Notes: generated by a model not told the origin, from the letters alone. DNA of 64,000 nucleotides from Alcaligenes faecalis (GCF_041521385.1 NZ_CP168006.1:372001-436000); one strand, 5' to 3'; counted from the first letter of the stretch, positions 45,632 to 56,126 are shown. Made by a program: numbers and translations.

Positions 45632-46825
45632 ATGTTCAGACCCACTCGAATTTTGCAAGCAGTACTAATCGCGCTGAGCACTGCCGGCTGCGCCACCACC
45701 ACGTCACAAGCTCCGTCTTCGGACGCCAAACCCAATAACGGCGCGGTTTTCCTGAGCCCGACAAAAAAACCCGACGCCATCATAATTAAAGCCTTAGCCG
45801 AACCCCAGTCCATTCAGGCTGGCGAATCCCGTTCTGGCCGGACACAATTTTTTAAATTAAACGGTGAGTTAAACGATGATATTGCGGCCTATGCCCAGGA
45901 AGTGGCCACAGCACGCGATATTCCATTGGATATGGTCACTGATATTTTGCAGCAGGCCCAATATAACGAGACCGCTGCCAAATTAATGCGCCCCACCAAG
46001 GGACGTATCAAGCGCAGTTGGGTAACGTATAAAAAACGCAATGTAGACCCTGCCCGTATTCGAGGCGGTGTCCAGTTCTGGCAACAGCATCGACTGGCGC
46101 TGGAACAGACCGCCAAAGACTATGGCGTGCCGCCCTCCATTATTGTGGCCATTCTGGGCGTGGAAACCGTCTACGGCAAAATCATGGGTGACTTCAAGGT
46201 GCTGGACGCCCTGTTTACGCTGGGCTTTGCCTATCCGGACGACAGCCGCCCCGAACGCGGCCAACTGTTCCGCGATCAATTAGCGGATCTGCTCGAGCTT
46301 CACTACCAAGGGGAATTGGATGCCCGTATTGTTCAGGGCTCGTTTGCAGGTGCCATGGGCATGTCCCAATTCATGCCCGGCAGCCTGATACGCTATGCCG
46401 TGGATGGAAGTGGGGATGGCCGTATTGATCTGCGCAACAATCCCGCCGATGCCATGGCTTCGATTGCCAACTTCTTGCGGGCACATGGTTGGGAACCCGG
46501 TTTGCCGGTTTTTGCTCCGGTCGAGTTGAGCAACACAAATAAAGGCATGGTTGATGGCGGCCTCTTCCCCAAGCTGAGTTGGGCGCAATTGAATAATGCT
46601 GGTGCCAAAGTGAAAGGCCAGAGCCACAATACAGGCCCATGGCAACAGGCTCAATTAGGTGTGGTGAACTTGGTGGACGAGCCACGCAATACCACGGAGT
46701 ATCGCCTGGGCACGCCCAACTTCTTTGCCATTACTCATTACAACCGCAGTTATTTTTATGCCAGCTCGGTCGCCGACCTGGCTTCCGAACTGGCTAAACA
46801 AATGGGTTATGGCAGCCCTAATTAA
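45632..46825 (+). CDS. mltB: Membrane-bound lytic murein transglycosylase B-like lipoprotein
   Basis: A 397-residue cell-wall lyase (SLT2/MltB family). The N-terminal signal ends in STAGC, a lipobox with an unusual T at -3, so C20 would be lipidated. The catalytic glutamate is in AILGVETVYGKIMGDF (about 177-192), followed by GSFAGAMGMSQFMPGS and DGDGRIDL-like segments of the family. GAGGAT precedes the ATG. The stop overlaps the convergent cysM stop by four bases, with no terminator between them. Confidence 0.92.
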   Translation: MFRPTRILQAVLIALSTAGCATTTSQAPSSDAKPNNGAVFLSPTKKPDAIIIKALAEPQSIQAGESRSGRTQFFKLNGELNDDIAAYAQEVATARDIPLDMVTDILQQAQYNETAAKLMRPTKGRIKRSWVTYKKRNVDPARIRGGVQFWQQHRLALEQTAKDYGVPPSIIVAILGVETVYGKIMGDFKVLDALFTLGFAYPDDSRPERGQLFRDQLADLLELHYQGELDARIVQGSFAGAMGMSQFMPGSLIRYAVDGSGDGRIDLRNNPADAMASIANFLRAHGWEPGLPVFAPVELSNTNKGMVDGGLFPKLSWAQLNNAGAKVKGQSHNTGPWQQAQLGVVNLVDEPRNTTEYRLGTPNFFAITHYNRSYFYASSVADLASELAKQMGYGSPN

Positions 46826-47727
46826 TTAAAGATGCCAGTAGACAGATAACGGTCGCCACGGTCGCACACAATAAAAACGATCGTGGCGTTTTCCACGCGC
46901 TGAGCAACGCGCATGGCCGCCACCAAGGCACCACCGGACGAAATACCGGCACAGATCCCTTCTTCAGCAGCCATACGGCGTGTCATGATCTCGGCCTCTT
47001 GCTGACCAATTTCCTCGAACATATCCACTTTGGATGGATCGTAAATCTTGGGCAGGTACTCTTCGGGCCATTTACGAATACCGGCAATTTGCGCGCCCGG
47101 CGCAGGCTGAGCGCCCACCACCACAATGCCGCTGTTTTGGCGACGCAAGTAATTACCCACCCCCATAATGGTACCGGTCGTACCCATGGCACTGACAAAA
47201 TGCGTGACCTGCCCGCCAGTTTGCTGCCAGATTTCCGGACCGGTGCTATGAATGTGAGCGGCAGGATTGTCCTTATTGGCAAACTGGTCCAGTACCTTGC
47301 CCTGCCCTTCGGCCTGCATCTTCAGCGCCAGATCACGGGCGTACTCCATGCCACCCTGGTCGGCAGGCGTCAGAATCAACTTCGCACCATACGCCGTCAT
47401 GGACGCACGACGTTCCAGCGACAAGTTATCGGGCATGATCAAAATCATCTTGTAGCCACGCACGGCTGCAATCATGGCCAGCGCAATACCTGTATTGCCG
47501 CTGGTAGCCTCGATCAAGGTGTCTCCCGGCTGGATATCACCACGGCACTCGGCCTCTTGAATCATGGAACTGGCCGCACGATCTTTCACCGAACCGGCAG
47601 GGTTATTACCTTCCAGCTTAGCCAACAAGACATTACCGCGCGCCTGCCCAAACTCACCTGGAATACGCTGCAAGCGCACCAAGGGAGTTTGGCCAACGGT
47701 ATCTTCAATGGTGGGATAGTTTTTCAT
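46822..47727 (-). CDS. cysM: Cysteine synthase B
   Basis: CysM makes cysteine from O-acetylserine and sulfide or thiosulfate, with pyridoxal phosphate. The 301 residues carry K48 in NPAGSVKDRAA as the cofactor lysine, TSGNTGIALAM (about 75-85) for the substrate carboxylate and GTTGTIMGVG for the phosphate. IRKWPEEYLPKIYD and the short length favour CysM over CysK. It is downstream of comEA and hldD on the same strand. Confidence 0.95.
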   Translation of the reverse strand: MKNYPTIEDTVGQTPLVRLQRIPGEFGQARGNVLLAKLEGNNPAGSVKDRAASSMIQEAECRGDIQPGDTLIEATSGNTGIALAMIAAVRGYKMILIMPDNLSLERRASMTAYGAKLILTPADQGGMEYARDLALKMQAEGQGKVLDQFANKDNPAAHIHSTGPEIWQQTGGQVTHFVSAMGTTGTIMGVGNYLRRQNSGIVVVGAQPAPGAQIAGIRKWPEEYLPKIYDPSKVDMFEEIGQQEAEIMTRRMAAEEGICAGISSGGALVAAMRVAQRVENATIVFIVCDRGDRYLSTGIFN

Positions 47728-47754
47728 CGATCAATCTCTTACCTTGAACAAGAA

Positions 47755-47778
47755 GGCAGCCAGTTCACACTGACTGCC
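47755..47778 (-). terminator. Weak terminator of comEA
   Basis: GGCAG-CAGT pairs with ACTG-CTGCC (47755-47778) across one mismatch. On the minus strand it is followed by TTCTTGTTC. It lies between comEA and cysM. Confidence 0.5.
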
Positions 47779-47826
47779 CATGCAGACTAAACAAACTACT
47801 AGCTTAAAACGAGTCTACGCCCAGAG

Positions 47827-48213
47827 CTACGGCTTTCTTCTTATATCCGCGCCCGCCGTATTGGAAACGGCCTTGCCAGCCGCCTTGGCCGGCTCTACCT
47901 TCAGGCCCGATTGCTCCATCGTCATAATCTTTTTGACCCCTATCCCTTTGACCCGGTCTGCCAAATCCTGCAAAGAGTCAAAAGGACCACCACGCTGACG
48001 CTCCTCAAGGATCAGCTCAGCCGTACGGGGGCCGATGCCTTTGATTTGCTGAAGCTGCTGGGCATCAGCCGTATTCAAATTGACTGCAGCGGCCAAGCCC
48101 CAAGGCCCAAACAAACATAAAGCAAGCAGCACGCGCACAACAGAACCACGCCAGCTTTGCGGCGAACGCTGCTGGCGATTGGAAACAAAGAACGACTTGG
48201 GAGAGGTAGACAT
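47827..48213 (-). CDS. comEA: ComEA-like helix-hairpin-helix DNA-binding protein
   Basis: A 128-residue secreted protein. After a basic start, a hydrophobic signal (about 25-43, VVRVLLALCLFGPWGLAAA) leads into a ComEA domain: VNLNTADAQQLQQIKGIGPRTAELILEER (first hairpin, about 44-72) and the second hairpin FDSLQDLADRVKGIGVKKI. Such proteins bind incoming DNA in the periplasm during natural transformation. AAGGAG precedes the ATG but lies in a hairpin. The C-terminal 25 residues are A/K-rich. Confidence 0.88.
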   Translation of the reverse strand: MSTSPKSFFVSNRQQRSPQSWRGSVVRVLLALCLFGPWGLAAAVNLNTADAQQLQQIKGIGPRTAELILEERQRGGPFDSLQDLADRVKGIGVKKIMTMEQSGLKVEPAKAAGKAVSNTAGADIRRKP

Positions 48214-48214
48214 G

Positions 48215-48243
48215 ATAAAGGCTCCTTGGAAAGAAGCCTTTAT
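48215..48243 (-). promoter_or_regulatory. Hairpin that covers part of the comEA ribosome binding site
   Basis: ATAAAGGCT (48215-48223) and AGCCTTTAT (48235-48243) form a perfect 9-bp stem with an 11-base loop. In the mRNA the stem ends one base before the ATG; AAGG of the ribosome binding site is in the loop and AGCC in the stem. Without a T run it is not a terminator. Confidence 0.6.
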
Positions 48244-48329
48244 GGTGCTGCCTGAGTGATTACAAAAGCGGCCCGAAGACCGCTTTTAGCCATGCGTGGC
48301 AGCCCGCATGGACTTTCTCGCCACGACTC

Positions 48330-49328
48330 TTAACGCAGAGCCCCTGACTGAAGTAGACGACGTACGTACTCAGCCACGCCGGTCTGTACATCATGGAAAG
48401 GCTTGTCGTAGCCAGCGGCACGCAATTGAGTCAAGTCAGCCTGGGTGTGACTTTGATAACGGCCCTTCAAGTCATCCGGGAAGGGGATGTATTGCAAAAA
48501 CTGTTGCATCACCAGCTCTTCCAATGCCAAGGCAGGCAGGCCATCGTGCTCACGCAGGGTGTTGACGACGGTCTGGGCCACATCATTGAACGGTTGGGCA
48601 CGGCCCGAGCCGCAGTTAAACACACCCGACTGCTTGTCTTGACCTAGAAAATGAAGATTCACCGACACGACATCATCAATAAAGACAAAGTCACGCTGTT
48701 GACCACCATCCGCATAGCCATCCCAGCCACCAAACAAGAGCACATGGCCATCGCGACGATACTGCAACATGTTGTGGTAAGCCACCGACGCCATACGGCC
48801 CTTGTGTTGCTCTTGTGGGCCATAAACGTTGAAATAACGCAGACCCACTACCGGCGCGCGCAGGCTATCCAGATGACGGCGCAGCACCTGGTCGAACAGG
48901 AACTTGGAATAACCGTAGACATTCAAAGGCGCTTCATTGCCGAGGTCCTCCGCATACAGCGGGCCCGCACCGTAAACCGCGGCGGACGATGCGTACAAAA
49001 GAGGAATACGTTTGGCCTGGCAATACTCAAAGATTTCCAGCGTCACGCGATAGTTGTTGTCCATCATGAACTGACCATTACGCTCGGTCGTATCCGAACA
49101 TGCACCCTGATGCAGCACGGCTTCAATATTGGAGAATTCGTCCCGCGCCAATCGAGCACGGAAATCGTCCTTATGCATATAGTCGGCAATTTGACCATGC
49201 ACCAGATTGACGAATTTGTCGCCATCGCTCAGGTCGTCCACCACCAAAATATCTGTCACACCCTGCTGGTTCAGGCCTCTCACCAAATTGCTGCCAATAA
49301 AGCCAGCGCCACCAGTCACTACAATCAT
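48330..49328 (-). CDS. hldD: ADP-L-glycero-D-manno-heptose 6-epimerase
   Basis: HldD makes the L-glycero heptose donor for the LPS inner core. The 332 residues form an extended SDR epimerase with GGAGFIG (6-12), catalytic YGYSK (138-142; Y138, K142), and HldD-specific [10 protein letters not shown] and [13 protein letters not shown]. It overlaps the hldA stop by four bases (ATGA-type coupling) and is the last clear member of the lapAB-hldA-hldD run. Confidence 0.97.
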   Translation of the reverse strand: MIVVTGGAGFIGSNLVRGLNQQGVTDILVVDDLSDGDKFVNLVHGQIADYMHKDDFRARLARDEFSNIEAVLHQGACSDTTERNGQFMMDNNYRVTLEIFEYCQAKRIPLLYASSAAVYGAGPLYAEDLGNEAPLNVYGYSKFLFDQVLRRHLDSLRAPVVGLRYFNVYGPQEQHKGRMASVAYHNMLQYRRDGHVLLFGGWDGYADGGQQRDFVFIDDVVSVNLHFLGQDKQSGVFNCGSGRAQPFNDVAQTVVNTLREHDGLPALALEELVMQQFLQYIPFPDDLKGRYQSHTQADLTQLRAAGYDKPFHDVQTGVAEYVRRLLQSGALR

Positions 49329-50254
49329 GCCAATTCCTTTGCCGTCACAATGGACGTACCCAATTTTCCGACCACGATACCACCTGCACGATTTGCCCAG
49401 CGCATGGCCTGCAACCAGTCCAGCCCTGCCGCCCGCATGACCGCCAACGTTGCCAATACCGTGTCCCCGGCACCCGACACATCAAACACCTCTTGTGCCT
49501 GGGCATCCACATGCTCACGCCCCTGCTCGGTGAACAAAGTCATGCCTTGCTCGGAGCGGGTAATCAGCAAGCACTCCAGATTCAACTTGCGACGCAAATC
49601 CTGGGCGCGCTGCATGAGATCATCCTCATCTTTCCAGACGCCCACGGCTTCCTGCATTTCCGAACGATTCGGTGTCAGAATCGTGGCACCTTGGTAACGC
49701 TCGTACGTTTTTCCCTTGGGATCCACCAAAACAGGAATATTCCTGGATCGTGCCAAGGCAATCAAACTTTCCACCTGCGCCAACGCACCTTTTGCGTAGT
49801 CCGACAAAACCAACACCTGATGCTGATCCAGCAAATCGCTCATGTTTTGCTGCAACTGATCCAAAGCACTGCTGGCCGGGCTTTCTTCAAAATCCACACG
49901 CAACAATTGCTGCTGGCGACCCAACACGCGCAGCTTCAATGACGTGGGCATGACTGGGTCTTGTACCCAATGAGCCTGAACATGATCTGCTTGTGCCAAC
50001 TCACGCACGGTCTTACCCGCTTCATCCTGCCCAATCACGCCCAACAGACTGGCTTGGGCACCTAAAGCGGCAATATTGCGCGCCACATTGGCAGCCCCCC
50101 CCAAACGATCCTCTACCCGGCCCATCTTGACCACAGGAACGGGCGCCTCAGGGGAGATACGATCCACATCGCCAAACCAGTAACGGTCCAGCATGACGTC
50201 GCCCACTACCAGCACACGGCTGGCGGCAACGGCCTCATTAGGAAATGTCATCAT
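49325..50254 (-). CDS. hldA: D-glycero-beta-D-manno-heptose-7-phosphate kinase
   Basis: A 309-residue PfkB-type sugar kinase equal to the first half of E. coli HldE/Rfa[16 protein letters not shown] (about 51-65) and the anion-hole motif [14 protein letters not shown] (about 259-272) are present. The nucleotidyltransferase half of HldE is missing, so HldC must be encoded elsewhere. It overlaps lapB by four bases and hldD by four. Confidence 0.95.
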   Translation of the reverse strand: MMTFPNEAVAASRVLVVGDVMLDRYWFGDVDRISPEAPVPVVKMGRVEDRLGGAANVARNIAALGAQASLLGVIGQDEAGKTVRELAQADHVQAHWVQDPVMPTSLKLRVLGRQQQLLRVDFEESPASSALDQLQQNMSDLLDQHQVLVLSDYAKGALAQVESLIALARSRNIPVLVDPKGKTYERYQGATILTPNRSEMQEAVGVWKDEDDLMQRAQDLRRKLNLECLLITRSEQGMTLFTEQGREHVDAQAQEVFDVSGAGDTVLATLAVMRAAGLDWLQAMRWANRAGGIVVGKLGTSIVTAKELA

Positions 50255-51498
50255 TTCAGCTCCTCAAGACGTCGAGGCGCATAAGTCTCCCACGAGTTGC
50301 AGCCGGGACATTGCCAGTAAAAGTGGCGAGCCTCAAAGCCGCAAGAACTACAAGAATAGCGATCCAGGCGCTGCGTATGCCGGTGAATTAAAGAACGCAG
50401 CAAACTTAGATCCGCACCGGCAATAATTTGATCGACACCGACGGCCTCTGCACCTTCGGCGCCTTCCTTGTTCTGCCCTTGATCCTGAAGTTCGACTTCC
50501 AGCATCTTGTCCAAGCCCAATAAAGAAGGATGGGCACGCAAGGCATCACGCGCAAAGGCCCAGGCTTGCAAATGGCCCTGCTGTTCGCGCAATACACGGA
50601 ACAGCACATTGAAAATATCCAGGCTGGGGTGCTTCTGATAATGGCTGCGCAACATGGCAACACCTTCTTCTCCACGACCCAGCTTGCGATAACTGTCCAG
50701 CAGCTCGGTGGCATACAAACCCACATATTCTGGAGCACTGCTCAGAATGGACACCAGGTAAGCACGTTCCTGCTCGTTCTGCCCTTGCATCCGGGCTACA
50801 CGTGCACGCAGGCCCGCAACCCGCGCCTGAGAGGCATACATGCCTTGTCCCGTACCCAGTTTGCGAATGGCATTATCAGCCTCGTCCAAGGCTTTGGCGG
50901 CACGTTCGAAATCGGGCTGCTTGCCTTGCAAGGCCCCTTCGGCCTGCTCGCACTGGTAATGCACCAATTGCGGCACAGGCTCATCGACCAGGGCACGCAG
51001 GCGGCGCACCGCTTCAATGGCGCGCGGCCAATCGTGCTCGGACTCATAAATACGGATCAAGGCGCGCATGGCCGGAATGGCAAAGCGCGTTTCACGCACT
51101 GCCTCGAAAGCGGCTTCGGCCCGGTCCAGCATGCCAGCTTTCAGGAAATCCTGGGCAATCTGAAACTGAGCATTTTCACGATCGGCAACCGGCAGATCGG
51201 CACGCGACAGCAAACTTTGATGCACACGGATAGCACGCTCCATTTCGCCTCGACGGCGAAACAGGCTGCCCAGTGCAAAGTGCAGCTCGGTGGTTTCGGG
51301 GTCCAGCTTAGCCACTTCCACAAACGCGTCAATGGCCCGATCCGGCTCTTCATTGAGCAGGAAGTTCAAACCCTTGAAGTAGGAGTCCGGCAAGGTGCGA
51401 GTTTCGGACATCATCTGCCGAAAATCCACCCGTGCTGCGACCCAACCCAAGGCAAAAAGAATGGGTACAAAAACCAACCACCAGGTTTCAAAATCCAC
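50251..51498 (-). CDS. lapB: LPS assembly regulator LapB (YciM)
   Basis: LapB is an inner-membrane scaffold that directs FtsH to degrade LpxC and so limits LPS synthesis. The 415 residues show an N-terminal helix (about 5-22), a long array of TPR repeats (about 35-360) and a C-terminal rubredoxin-like metal site with CSSCGF and CPGC. Length and order match E. coli LapB (389) with a slightly longer C-region containing an E/A-rich insert. It follows lapA by 16 bases. Confidence 0.96.
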   Translation of the reverse strand: MDFETWWLVFVPILFALGWVAARVDFRQMMSETRTLPDSYFKGLNFLLNEEPDRAIDAFVEVAKLDPETTELHFALGSLFRRRGEMERAIRVHQSLLSRADLPVADRENAQFQIAQDFLKAGMLDRAEAAFEAVRETRFAIPAMRALIRIYESEHDWPRAIEAVRRLRALVDEPVPQLVHYQCEQAEGALQGKQPDFERAAKALDEADNAIRKLGTGQGMYASQARVAGLRARVARMQGQNEQERAYLVSILSSAPEYVGLYATELLDSYRKLGRGEEGVAMLRSHYQKHPSLDIFNVLFRVLREQQGHLQAWAFARDALRAHPSLLGLDKMLEVELQDQGQNKEGAEGAEAVGVDQIIAGADLSLLRSLIHRHTQRLDRYSCSSCGFEARHFYWQCPGCNSWETYAPRRLEELK

Positions 51499-51514
51499 TG
51501 TTTACTCCAAGGGC

Positions 51515-51847
51515 TTACAAAGGTGCCAAGGGGGCGACGGTCTCGGGCACAACAGCAGCCGTATTGACGGGCGCCTGTTGTACTTGTTCCAACTTGTCTT
51601 GCAAGCGATCCATTTCGCGGCGCAAGCGGTTGACCTCGCGGCGGCGACGCATAACCGCGCCCACCATCAAAAGCAGCCCCAACACCAAGCCTAAAATAAA
51701 CGCGGCCAGCATCACGACGATCAGGGGAACATCTTGAATAATATGCTCGGCAAAGAAGCTGACTTGCACAGGTTCGGTGTTTTTCAGTGCGAACAGCAAC
51801 ACAATCACAAAAACGAGCAGACGCAGTACCCAGACTAGATAGCGCAT
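51515..51847 (-). CDS. lapA: LapA-like membrane protein (DUF1049)
   Basis: A 110-residue protein with two membrane helices (about 4-21 and 40-64) and a cytoplasmic coiled-coil of alternating R/E/L (RRRREVNRLRREMDRLQDKL). NTEPVQVSFF after helix 1 is the family hallmark. LapA works with LapB in LPS assembly. It lies 114 bases after ihfB, beyond a hairpin, and just before lapB. Confidence 0.93.
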   Translation of the reverse strand: MRYLVWVLRLLVFVIVLLFALKNTEPVQVSFFAEHIIQDVPLIVVMLAAFILGLVLGLLLMVGAVMRRRREVNRLRREMDRLQDKLEQVQQAPVNTAAVVPETVAPLAPL

Positions 51848-51913
51848 TTTTAGGGCTCCAACAGTGTTTTTATAATGTCTGATTGTACGTGCAAGCGGAA
51901 TTTAGCGCACACG

Positions 51914-51939
51914 CAAAACAGGCCCTGTAAAGGGCCTGT
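51914..51939 (-). terminator. Weak terminator or attenuator between ihfB and lapA
   Basis: ACAGGCCC (51918-51925) pairs perfectly with GGGCCTGT (51932-51939), loop of six. On the minus strand it is followed by TTTTGCG. The short T run suggests partial termination. Confidence 0.6.
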
Positions 51940-51961
51940 GTAATCAGTGTGCAAGTAGGTC

Positions 51962-52321
51962 TTAACCGTGACGGACTCTCGCATTGAGCTGCTCGAAGGC
52001 AGACGACTGGTCGTCTGCTTCGATTTGCTCTTGCTCAAGAAAGACAGAATCGACTCGCTCGCGCAACTCCTTGCCGGCCTTGAAGTGCGGCACCTGTTTA
52101 CCAGGCACCATCACTTTCTCACCGGATTTGGGATTGCGCCCTACCCGCGGCGAACGGGTAGAGAGCGAAAAACTGCCAAACCCTCGGATTTCGATCCGTT
52201 GACCGCTGGCCAAGGCCTGGGTCATCGAATCCAAAACCGTTTTCACGGCGAAATCCATATCGCGCAGAGCCAGCTGCGGATAGCGGCTGGCCAACAACGC
52301 GATCAGCTCAGACTTTGTCAC
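51962..52321 (-). CDS. ihfB: Integration host factor subunit beta
   Basis: IHF bends DNA and shapes many promoters and recombination sites. The protein has 119 residues (E. coli 94). Start [15 protein letters not shown] is encoded from a GTG at 52321; no upstream ATG fits because rpsA ends at 52327. The DNA-intercalating arm with [21 protein letters not shown] and [18 protein letters not shown] is intact. A C-terminal tail of about 25 residues is acidic and glutamine-rich. It follows rpsA, the classical rpsA-ihfB order. Confidence 0.96.
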   Translation of the reverse strand: MTKSELIALLASRYPQLALRDMDFAVKTVLDSMTQALASGQRIEIRGFGSFSLSTRSPRVGRNPKSGEKVMVPGKQVPHFKAGKELRERVDSVFLEQEQIEADDQSSAFEQLNARVRHG

Positions 52322-52326
52322 GCTGA

Positions 52327-54045
52327 TTAACCGTCGTCACGTTGCTGCTGGTCCAGCTTGGCACGCAGCAGAGCACCCAGGTTGGTCGTACCGGACGAAG
52401 CACTGGCTTCGGTCAGGCGGGCCATGGATTGAGCGGTTTCGGCGGTATCACGTGCCTTGATGGACAACTGAATCGAACGGGTCTTGCGATCCACGCTCAA
52501 GATCATGGTTTCGATTTCCTGACCTTCTTTCAGAGCCGTCGTGGCATCTTCAACACGACCCGAGGAGATCTCGGAGGCGCGCAGGTAGCCTTCAACGTCC
52601 AGCGACAGAGTAACAACAGCACCCTTGGCTTCTACCGACTTGACGACGCCGCTAACCACAGCACCCTTGTCGTAGGTGGCTACGAAGTTGTTGAATGGAT
52701 CGCCTTCCAGCTGTTTGATACCCAGGGAAATGCGCTCTTTGTCGGTGTCGATGCCCAGAACCACGGCATCAACTTCGTCGCCCTTCTTGAAGTTGCGAAC
52801 GGCTTCTTCGCCAGTCTCGGACCAGGACAGGTCGGACAGGTGAACCAGACCGTCGATGCCGCCTGGCAGGCCAACAAACACGCCGAAGTCGGTGATGGAC
52901 TTGATGCCACCGCGAACCTTGTCGCCGCGCTTGAAGTTGATGGCGAAATCTTCCCATGGGTTGGCACGGCACTGCTTCATGCCCAAGGAGATACGACGAC
53001 GATCTTCGTCGATTTCCAGAACCATGACTTCGACTTCTTCACCCAAGGTTACAACCTTGCGTGGGTCAACGTTCTTGTTGGTCCAATCCATTTCGGATAC
53101 GTGAACCAGACCTTCGATACCGTCTTCCACTTCAACAAATGCACCGTAGTCGGTCAGGTTGGTCACCTTGCCGAACAAACGGGTGTTTTGTGGGTAGCGA
53201 CGTGCCAGACCGATCCATGGATCTTCGCCAAGCTGCTTGACGCCCAGGGAGACGCGGCTCTTTTCCTGATCGAACTTGAGGACCTTGGCTTCGATTTCCT
53301 GACCCACCTGCAGAACTTCGGATGGGTGACGAACACGGCGCCATGCCATGTCGGTGATGTGCAGCAGACCGTCGATGCCGCCCAGATCCACGAACGCACC
53401 GTAATCGGTGATGTTCTTGACGATACCTTTGACGATAGCGCCTTCGGACAGGGTTTCCAGCAGTTTCTGACGCTCTTCGCCCATGGAGGCTTCCAGCACA
53501 GCGCGACGCGACAACACGACGTTGTTACGCTTGCGATCAAGCTTGATAACCTTGAATTCCAGGGTCTTGCCTTCGTATGGCGTGGTGTCCTTGACAGGAC
53601 GCAGATCAACCAGCGAACCGGGCAAGAATGCACGGATGCCGTTGGTCATGACGGTCAGACCGCCCTTGACCTTACCAGTGATGGTACCGTTGACCAGTTC
53701 GCCGGACTCAAGTGCTTGCTCGAGGGACAACCAGGCCGACAGACGCTTGGCGCGGTCGCGGGACAGGATGGTGTCGCCGTAGCCGTTTTCAAAGGCGTCG
53801 ATTGCCACGGAAACAAAGTCACCCGCTTGAACTTCCAGCTCGCCCTGATCGTTCAGGAACTCTTCCAGAGGGATCAGTGCTTCGGACTTCAGGCCAGCAT
53901 TGACCAGAACGTAGTTGTGGTCAATACGCAGAACCTCGGCGGAGATAACTTCGCCGCTTTTCAGGTCTTGGTTTTTAATGCTTTCTGCAAACAAATCGGC
54001 AAAGCTTTCGCCGCCCGTTGCGTCTGTGTGAAGGTTAGTGGACAT
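52327..54045 (-). CDS. rpsA: 30S ribosomal protein S1
   Basis: S1 brings mRNA to the 30S subunit, mainly through its RNA-binding OB domains. The 572 residues contain six S1 motifs; repeats are easily seen in [49 protein letters not shown] and [24 protein letters not shown] type segments starting near residues 192, 279 and 366. It is separated from cmk by a terminator, so it probably has its own promoter. Confidence 0.98.
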   Translation of the reverse strand: MSTNLHTDATGGESFADLFAESIKNQDLKSGEVISAEVLRIDHNYVLVNAGLKSEALIPLEEFLNDQGELEVQAGDFVSVAIDAFENGYGDTILSRDRAKRLSAWLSLEQALESGELVNGTITGKVKGGLTVMTNGIRAFLPGSLVDLRPVKDTTPYEGKTLEFKVIKLDRKRNNVVLSRRAVLEASMGEERQKLLETLSEGAIVKGIVKNITDYGAFVDLGGIDGLLHITDMAWRRVRHPSEVLQVGQEIEAKVLKFDQEKSRVSLGVKQLGEDPWIGLARRYPQNTRLFGKVTNLTDYGAFVEVEDGIEGLVHVSEMDWTNKNVDPRKVVTLGEEVEVMVLEIDEDRRRISLGMKQCRANPWEDFAINFKRGDKVRGGIKSITDFGVFVGLPGGIDGLVHLSDLSWSETGEEAVRNFKKGDEVDAVVLGIDTDKERISLGIKQLEGDPFNNFVATYDKGAVVSGVVKSVEAKGAVVTLSLDVEGYLRASEISSGRVEDATTALKEGQEIETMILSVDRKTRSIQLSIKARDTAETAQSMARLTEASASSGTTNLGALLRAKLDQQQRDDG

Positions 54046-54074
54046 TAAATCAATCCGTTAGCCAAAATGGCCAT

Positions 54075-54101
54075 AAAAAACACACCAGGCAGAACCCGGT
54101 G
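54075..54101 (-). terminator. Terminator between cmk and rpsA
   Basis: CACCAGG (54083-54089) pairs with CCCGGTG (54095-54101), including one G-U pair, and is followed on the minus strand by TGTTTTTT. It lies about 30 bases after the cmk stop and 30 before the rpsA start, so rpsA may be expressed from a separate promoter or by readthrough. Confidence 0.65.
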
Positions 54102-54129
54102 GAGTGAACAAAGCCCGATCAGCACGGGA

Positions 54130-54807
54130 TTAGGCTGTCGGGACCGCAATACCCGACCAAAGGTCGAGCACCTTATTTACAACTTCCTGGATGCTGAGCT
54201 GGGAAGAATCCACAATGTGGGCCCCCGGCGCAGGCACAAGCGGGGCGTGGGTTCGAGAACGATCACGTTCGTCGCGCGCACGCAAGTCCGCCAAAAGACT
54301 CGTAAGATTAGCAGAAATACCCTTTTCGCTCAACTGTTTACAGCGTCTTTGGGCTCGCACTTCTGCATCTGCCAGCAAAAATATCTTTAAAGGCGCGTCC
54401 GGGAACACAACGGTGCCCATATCGCGCCCATCGCCCACCAAACCGGGCGCAACGCGAAAATCCCGCTGCCGTTGCAAAAGTGCCTCACGCACCAGCGGCA
54501 AGGCGGCCACTTGCGAGGCCAGATTTCCCACCTCCTCCTGACGGATGGCATCGCTGACATCATCGCCATCCATATAGATATAGGGGTAGTCAAAACGCAC
54601 GTTCAGGTTTTGTGCAGCGCCCTGGACCTGAGCCTCGTCCTGTACATCCACGCCGCGACGCAGGCAGGATAACGCGGTCAAACGATACAAGGCACCGCTG
54701 TCCAACGTGTGCCAGCCCAGTCGCTGCGCGACCAGGGAAGCAATCGTCCCTTTACCGGAAGCGGTAGGACCATCAATGGTAATGACGGGAATACGCTGCT
54801 CTGTCAT
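54130..54807 (-). CDS. cmk: Cytidylate kinase
   Basis: Cmk phosphorylates CMP and dCMP. The 225 residues have the P-loop [14 protein letters not shown] (about 11-24), the CMP-binding insert with GDDVSDAIR (about 81-89) and [15 protein letters not shown] (about 124-138), and the [11 protein letters not shown]. Its start overlaps the aroA stop by four bases. The cmk-rpsA-ihfB order is ancestral in proteobacteria. Confidence 0.97.
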   Translation of the reverse strand: MTEQRIPVITIDGPTASGKGTIASLVAQRLGWHTLDSGALYRLTALSCLRRGVDVQDEAQVQGAAQNLNVRFDYPYIYMDGDDVSDAIRQEEVGNLASQVAALPLVREALLQRQRDFRVAPGLVGDGRDMGTVVFPDAPLKIFLLADAEVRAQRRCKQLSEKGISANLTSLLADLRARDERDRSRTHAPLVPAPGAHIVDSSQLSIQEVVNKVLDLWSGIAVPTA

Positions 54808-56126
54808 ACCTGCACCAATTGTTCAAAAACAGAAAAATACTCGGGAAAGGTCTTGCTGACGCAGGCGGGATCCAGAATCGTGACCGGCACCGGGCCAAAG
54901 CTGGCCAGTGAAAAACACATGGCAATGCGGTGATCATCATAGGTTTCAATGCTGGCTGAACGCCATTGATCGGCCGCAATAGGATGCACAGTCAGCCAAT
55001 CCGGCCCGGATTCCACTGTCGCGCCCAGTTTACGCAATTCGGCCTGCATGGCATCAATACGGTCGGTTTCCTTCACACGCCAACTGGCGATATTGCGCAG
55101 GGTACACGGACCATCGGCGAACATGGCCATGGCAGCGGCTGTCATGGCCGCATCAGGAATGTGGTTGAAGTCCAGATCAAAGGCCTTGAGCTTGTCGCCC
55201 TTGGCTACACACAGCCCCGAAACAATCAGCTCGTTGGCATGGCGCTCGATACGGGCACCCATGGCCTCAGCCACATCGGCAAACTGAATATCGCCTTGCA
55301 GACTTTCTGTGCCCACACCCTGAATGCACAGCGGCCCACCGCCAATAGCTCCCAAGGCAATGAAATACGAGGCCGACGAGGCATCGCCCTCCACCGCATA
55401 CAAACCGGGGCTGACGTAAGCCGCATCGGCAGGGACAGTAAAACCACTCCAACCGTCGCGCTCCACCTGCACACCGAAACGCGCCATCATGGCCAGCGTA
55501 ATCTCAATATAAGGCTGGGAAATCAACTCCCCTTCCACGTCGATACGTAGGGGCTGGCCCGTACGAGCAGTCAACAAGGGAGCGGCCATCAACAAGGCGG
55601 TCAAAAATTGGCTGGATACCGAGCCTTTTACCGACACACGACGCTGATCCGCTTGGGCCAACTCGCCAATCGCCAGGGGTGGATAGCCTTCCGCACCCAG
55701 GTAGTGCACCTCGGCCCCCAGGCTGCGCAGCGCATCCACCAAATCCCCAATGGGGCGCTCGTGCATGCGAGCAATACCGCTGAGATTGAAACGGCCGCCC
55801 ATCAAACCCAAGGCAGCAGTCAAGGAACGGAAGGCCGTACCGGCATTACCCAAAAACAAGTCGGCATCGCGATGTGCAAAAGGAGCACCACCGTTGATCA
55901 CTACTGTGCCCTGCCCCAGATCCTGTACCGCCACGCCCATTTGCTGCAGCGCAGCCATCATGACACGGGTGTCGTCCGAATGCAGCAAGCCTTCCAGGCG
56001 CGTTTGCCCTTGAGCCAAAGCGGCCAACAACAGGGCCCGATTGGAAATGCTCTTGGACCCTGGCAATTGCAGTTGTCCGCTGGCGCGACTGACGGGGTTC
56101 AAAACAAGACTGTCGCTCTGGCTCAT
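54804..56126 (-). CDS. aroA: 3-phosphoshikimate 1-carboxyvinyltransferase (EPSP synthase)
   Basis: AroA makes EPSP in the shikimate pathway. The 440 residues show [18 protein letters not shown] (about 21-38, phosphate and substrate binding), [18 protein letters not shown] (about 90-107) and [11 protein letters not shown]. The GNAGTA and P-position residues are those of the class I, glyphosate-sensitive type by inspection. It overlaps tyrA and cmk by four bases on each side. Confidence 0.97.
   Translation of the reverse strand: MSQSDSLVLNPVSRASGQLQLPGSKSISNRALLLAALAQGQTRLEGLLHSDDTRVMMAALQQMGVAVQDLGQGTVVINGGAPFAHRDADLFLGNAGTAFRSLTAALGLMGGRFNLSGIARMHERPIGDLVDALRSLGAEVHYLGAEGYPPLAIGELAQADQRRVSVKGSVSSQFLTALLMAAPLLTARTGQPLRIDVEGELISQPYIEITLAMMARFGVQVERDGWSGFTVPADAAYVSPGLYAVEGDASSASYFIALGAIGGGPLCIQGVGTESLQGDIQFADVAEAMGARIERHANELIVSGLCVAKGDKLKAFDLDFNHIPDAAMTAAAMAMFADGPCTLRNIASWRVKETDRIDAMQAELRKLGATVESGPDWLTVHPIAADQWRSASIETYDDHRIAMCFSLASFGPVPVTILDPACVSKTFPEYFSVFEQLVQV

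Noticed and set aside
49325..50254. Truncated or broken hldE
   Set aside because: The kinase-only protein is complete at both ends; separate HldA and HldC are a normal arrangement.
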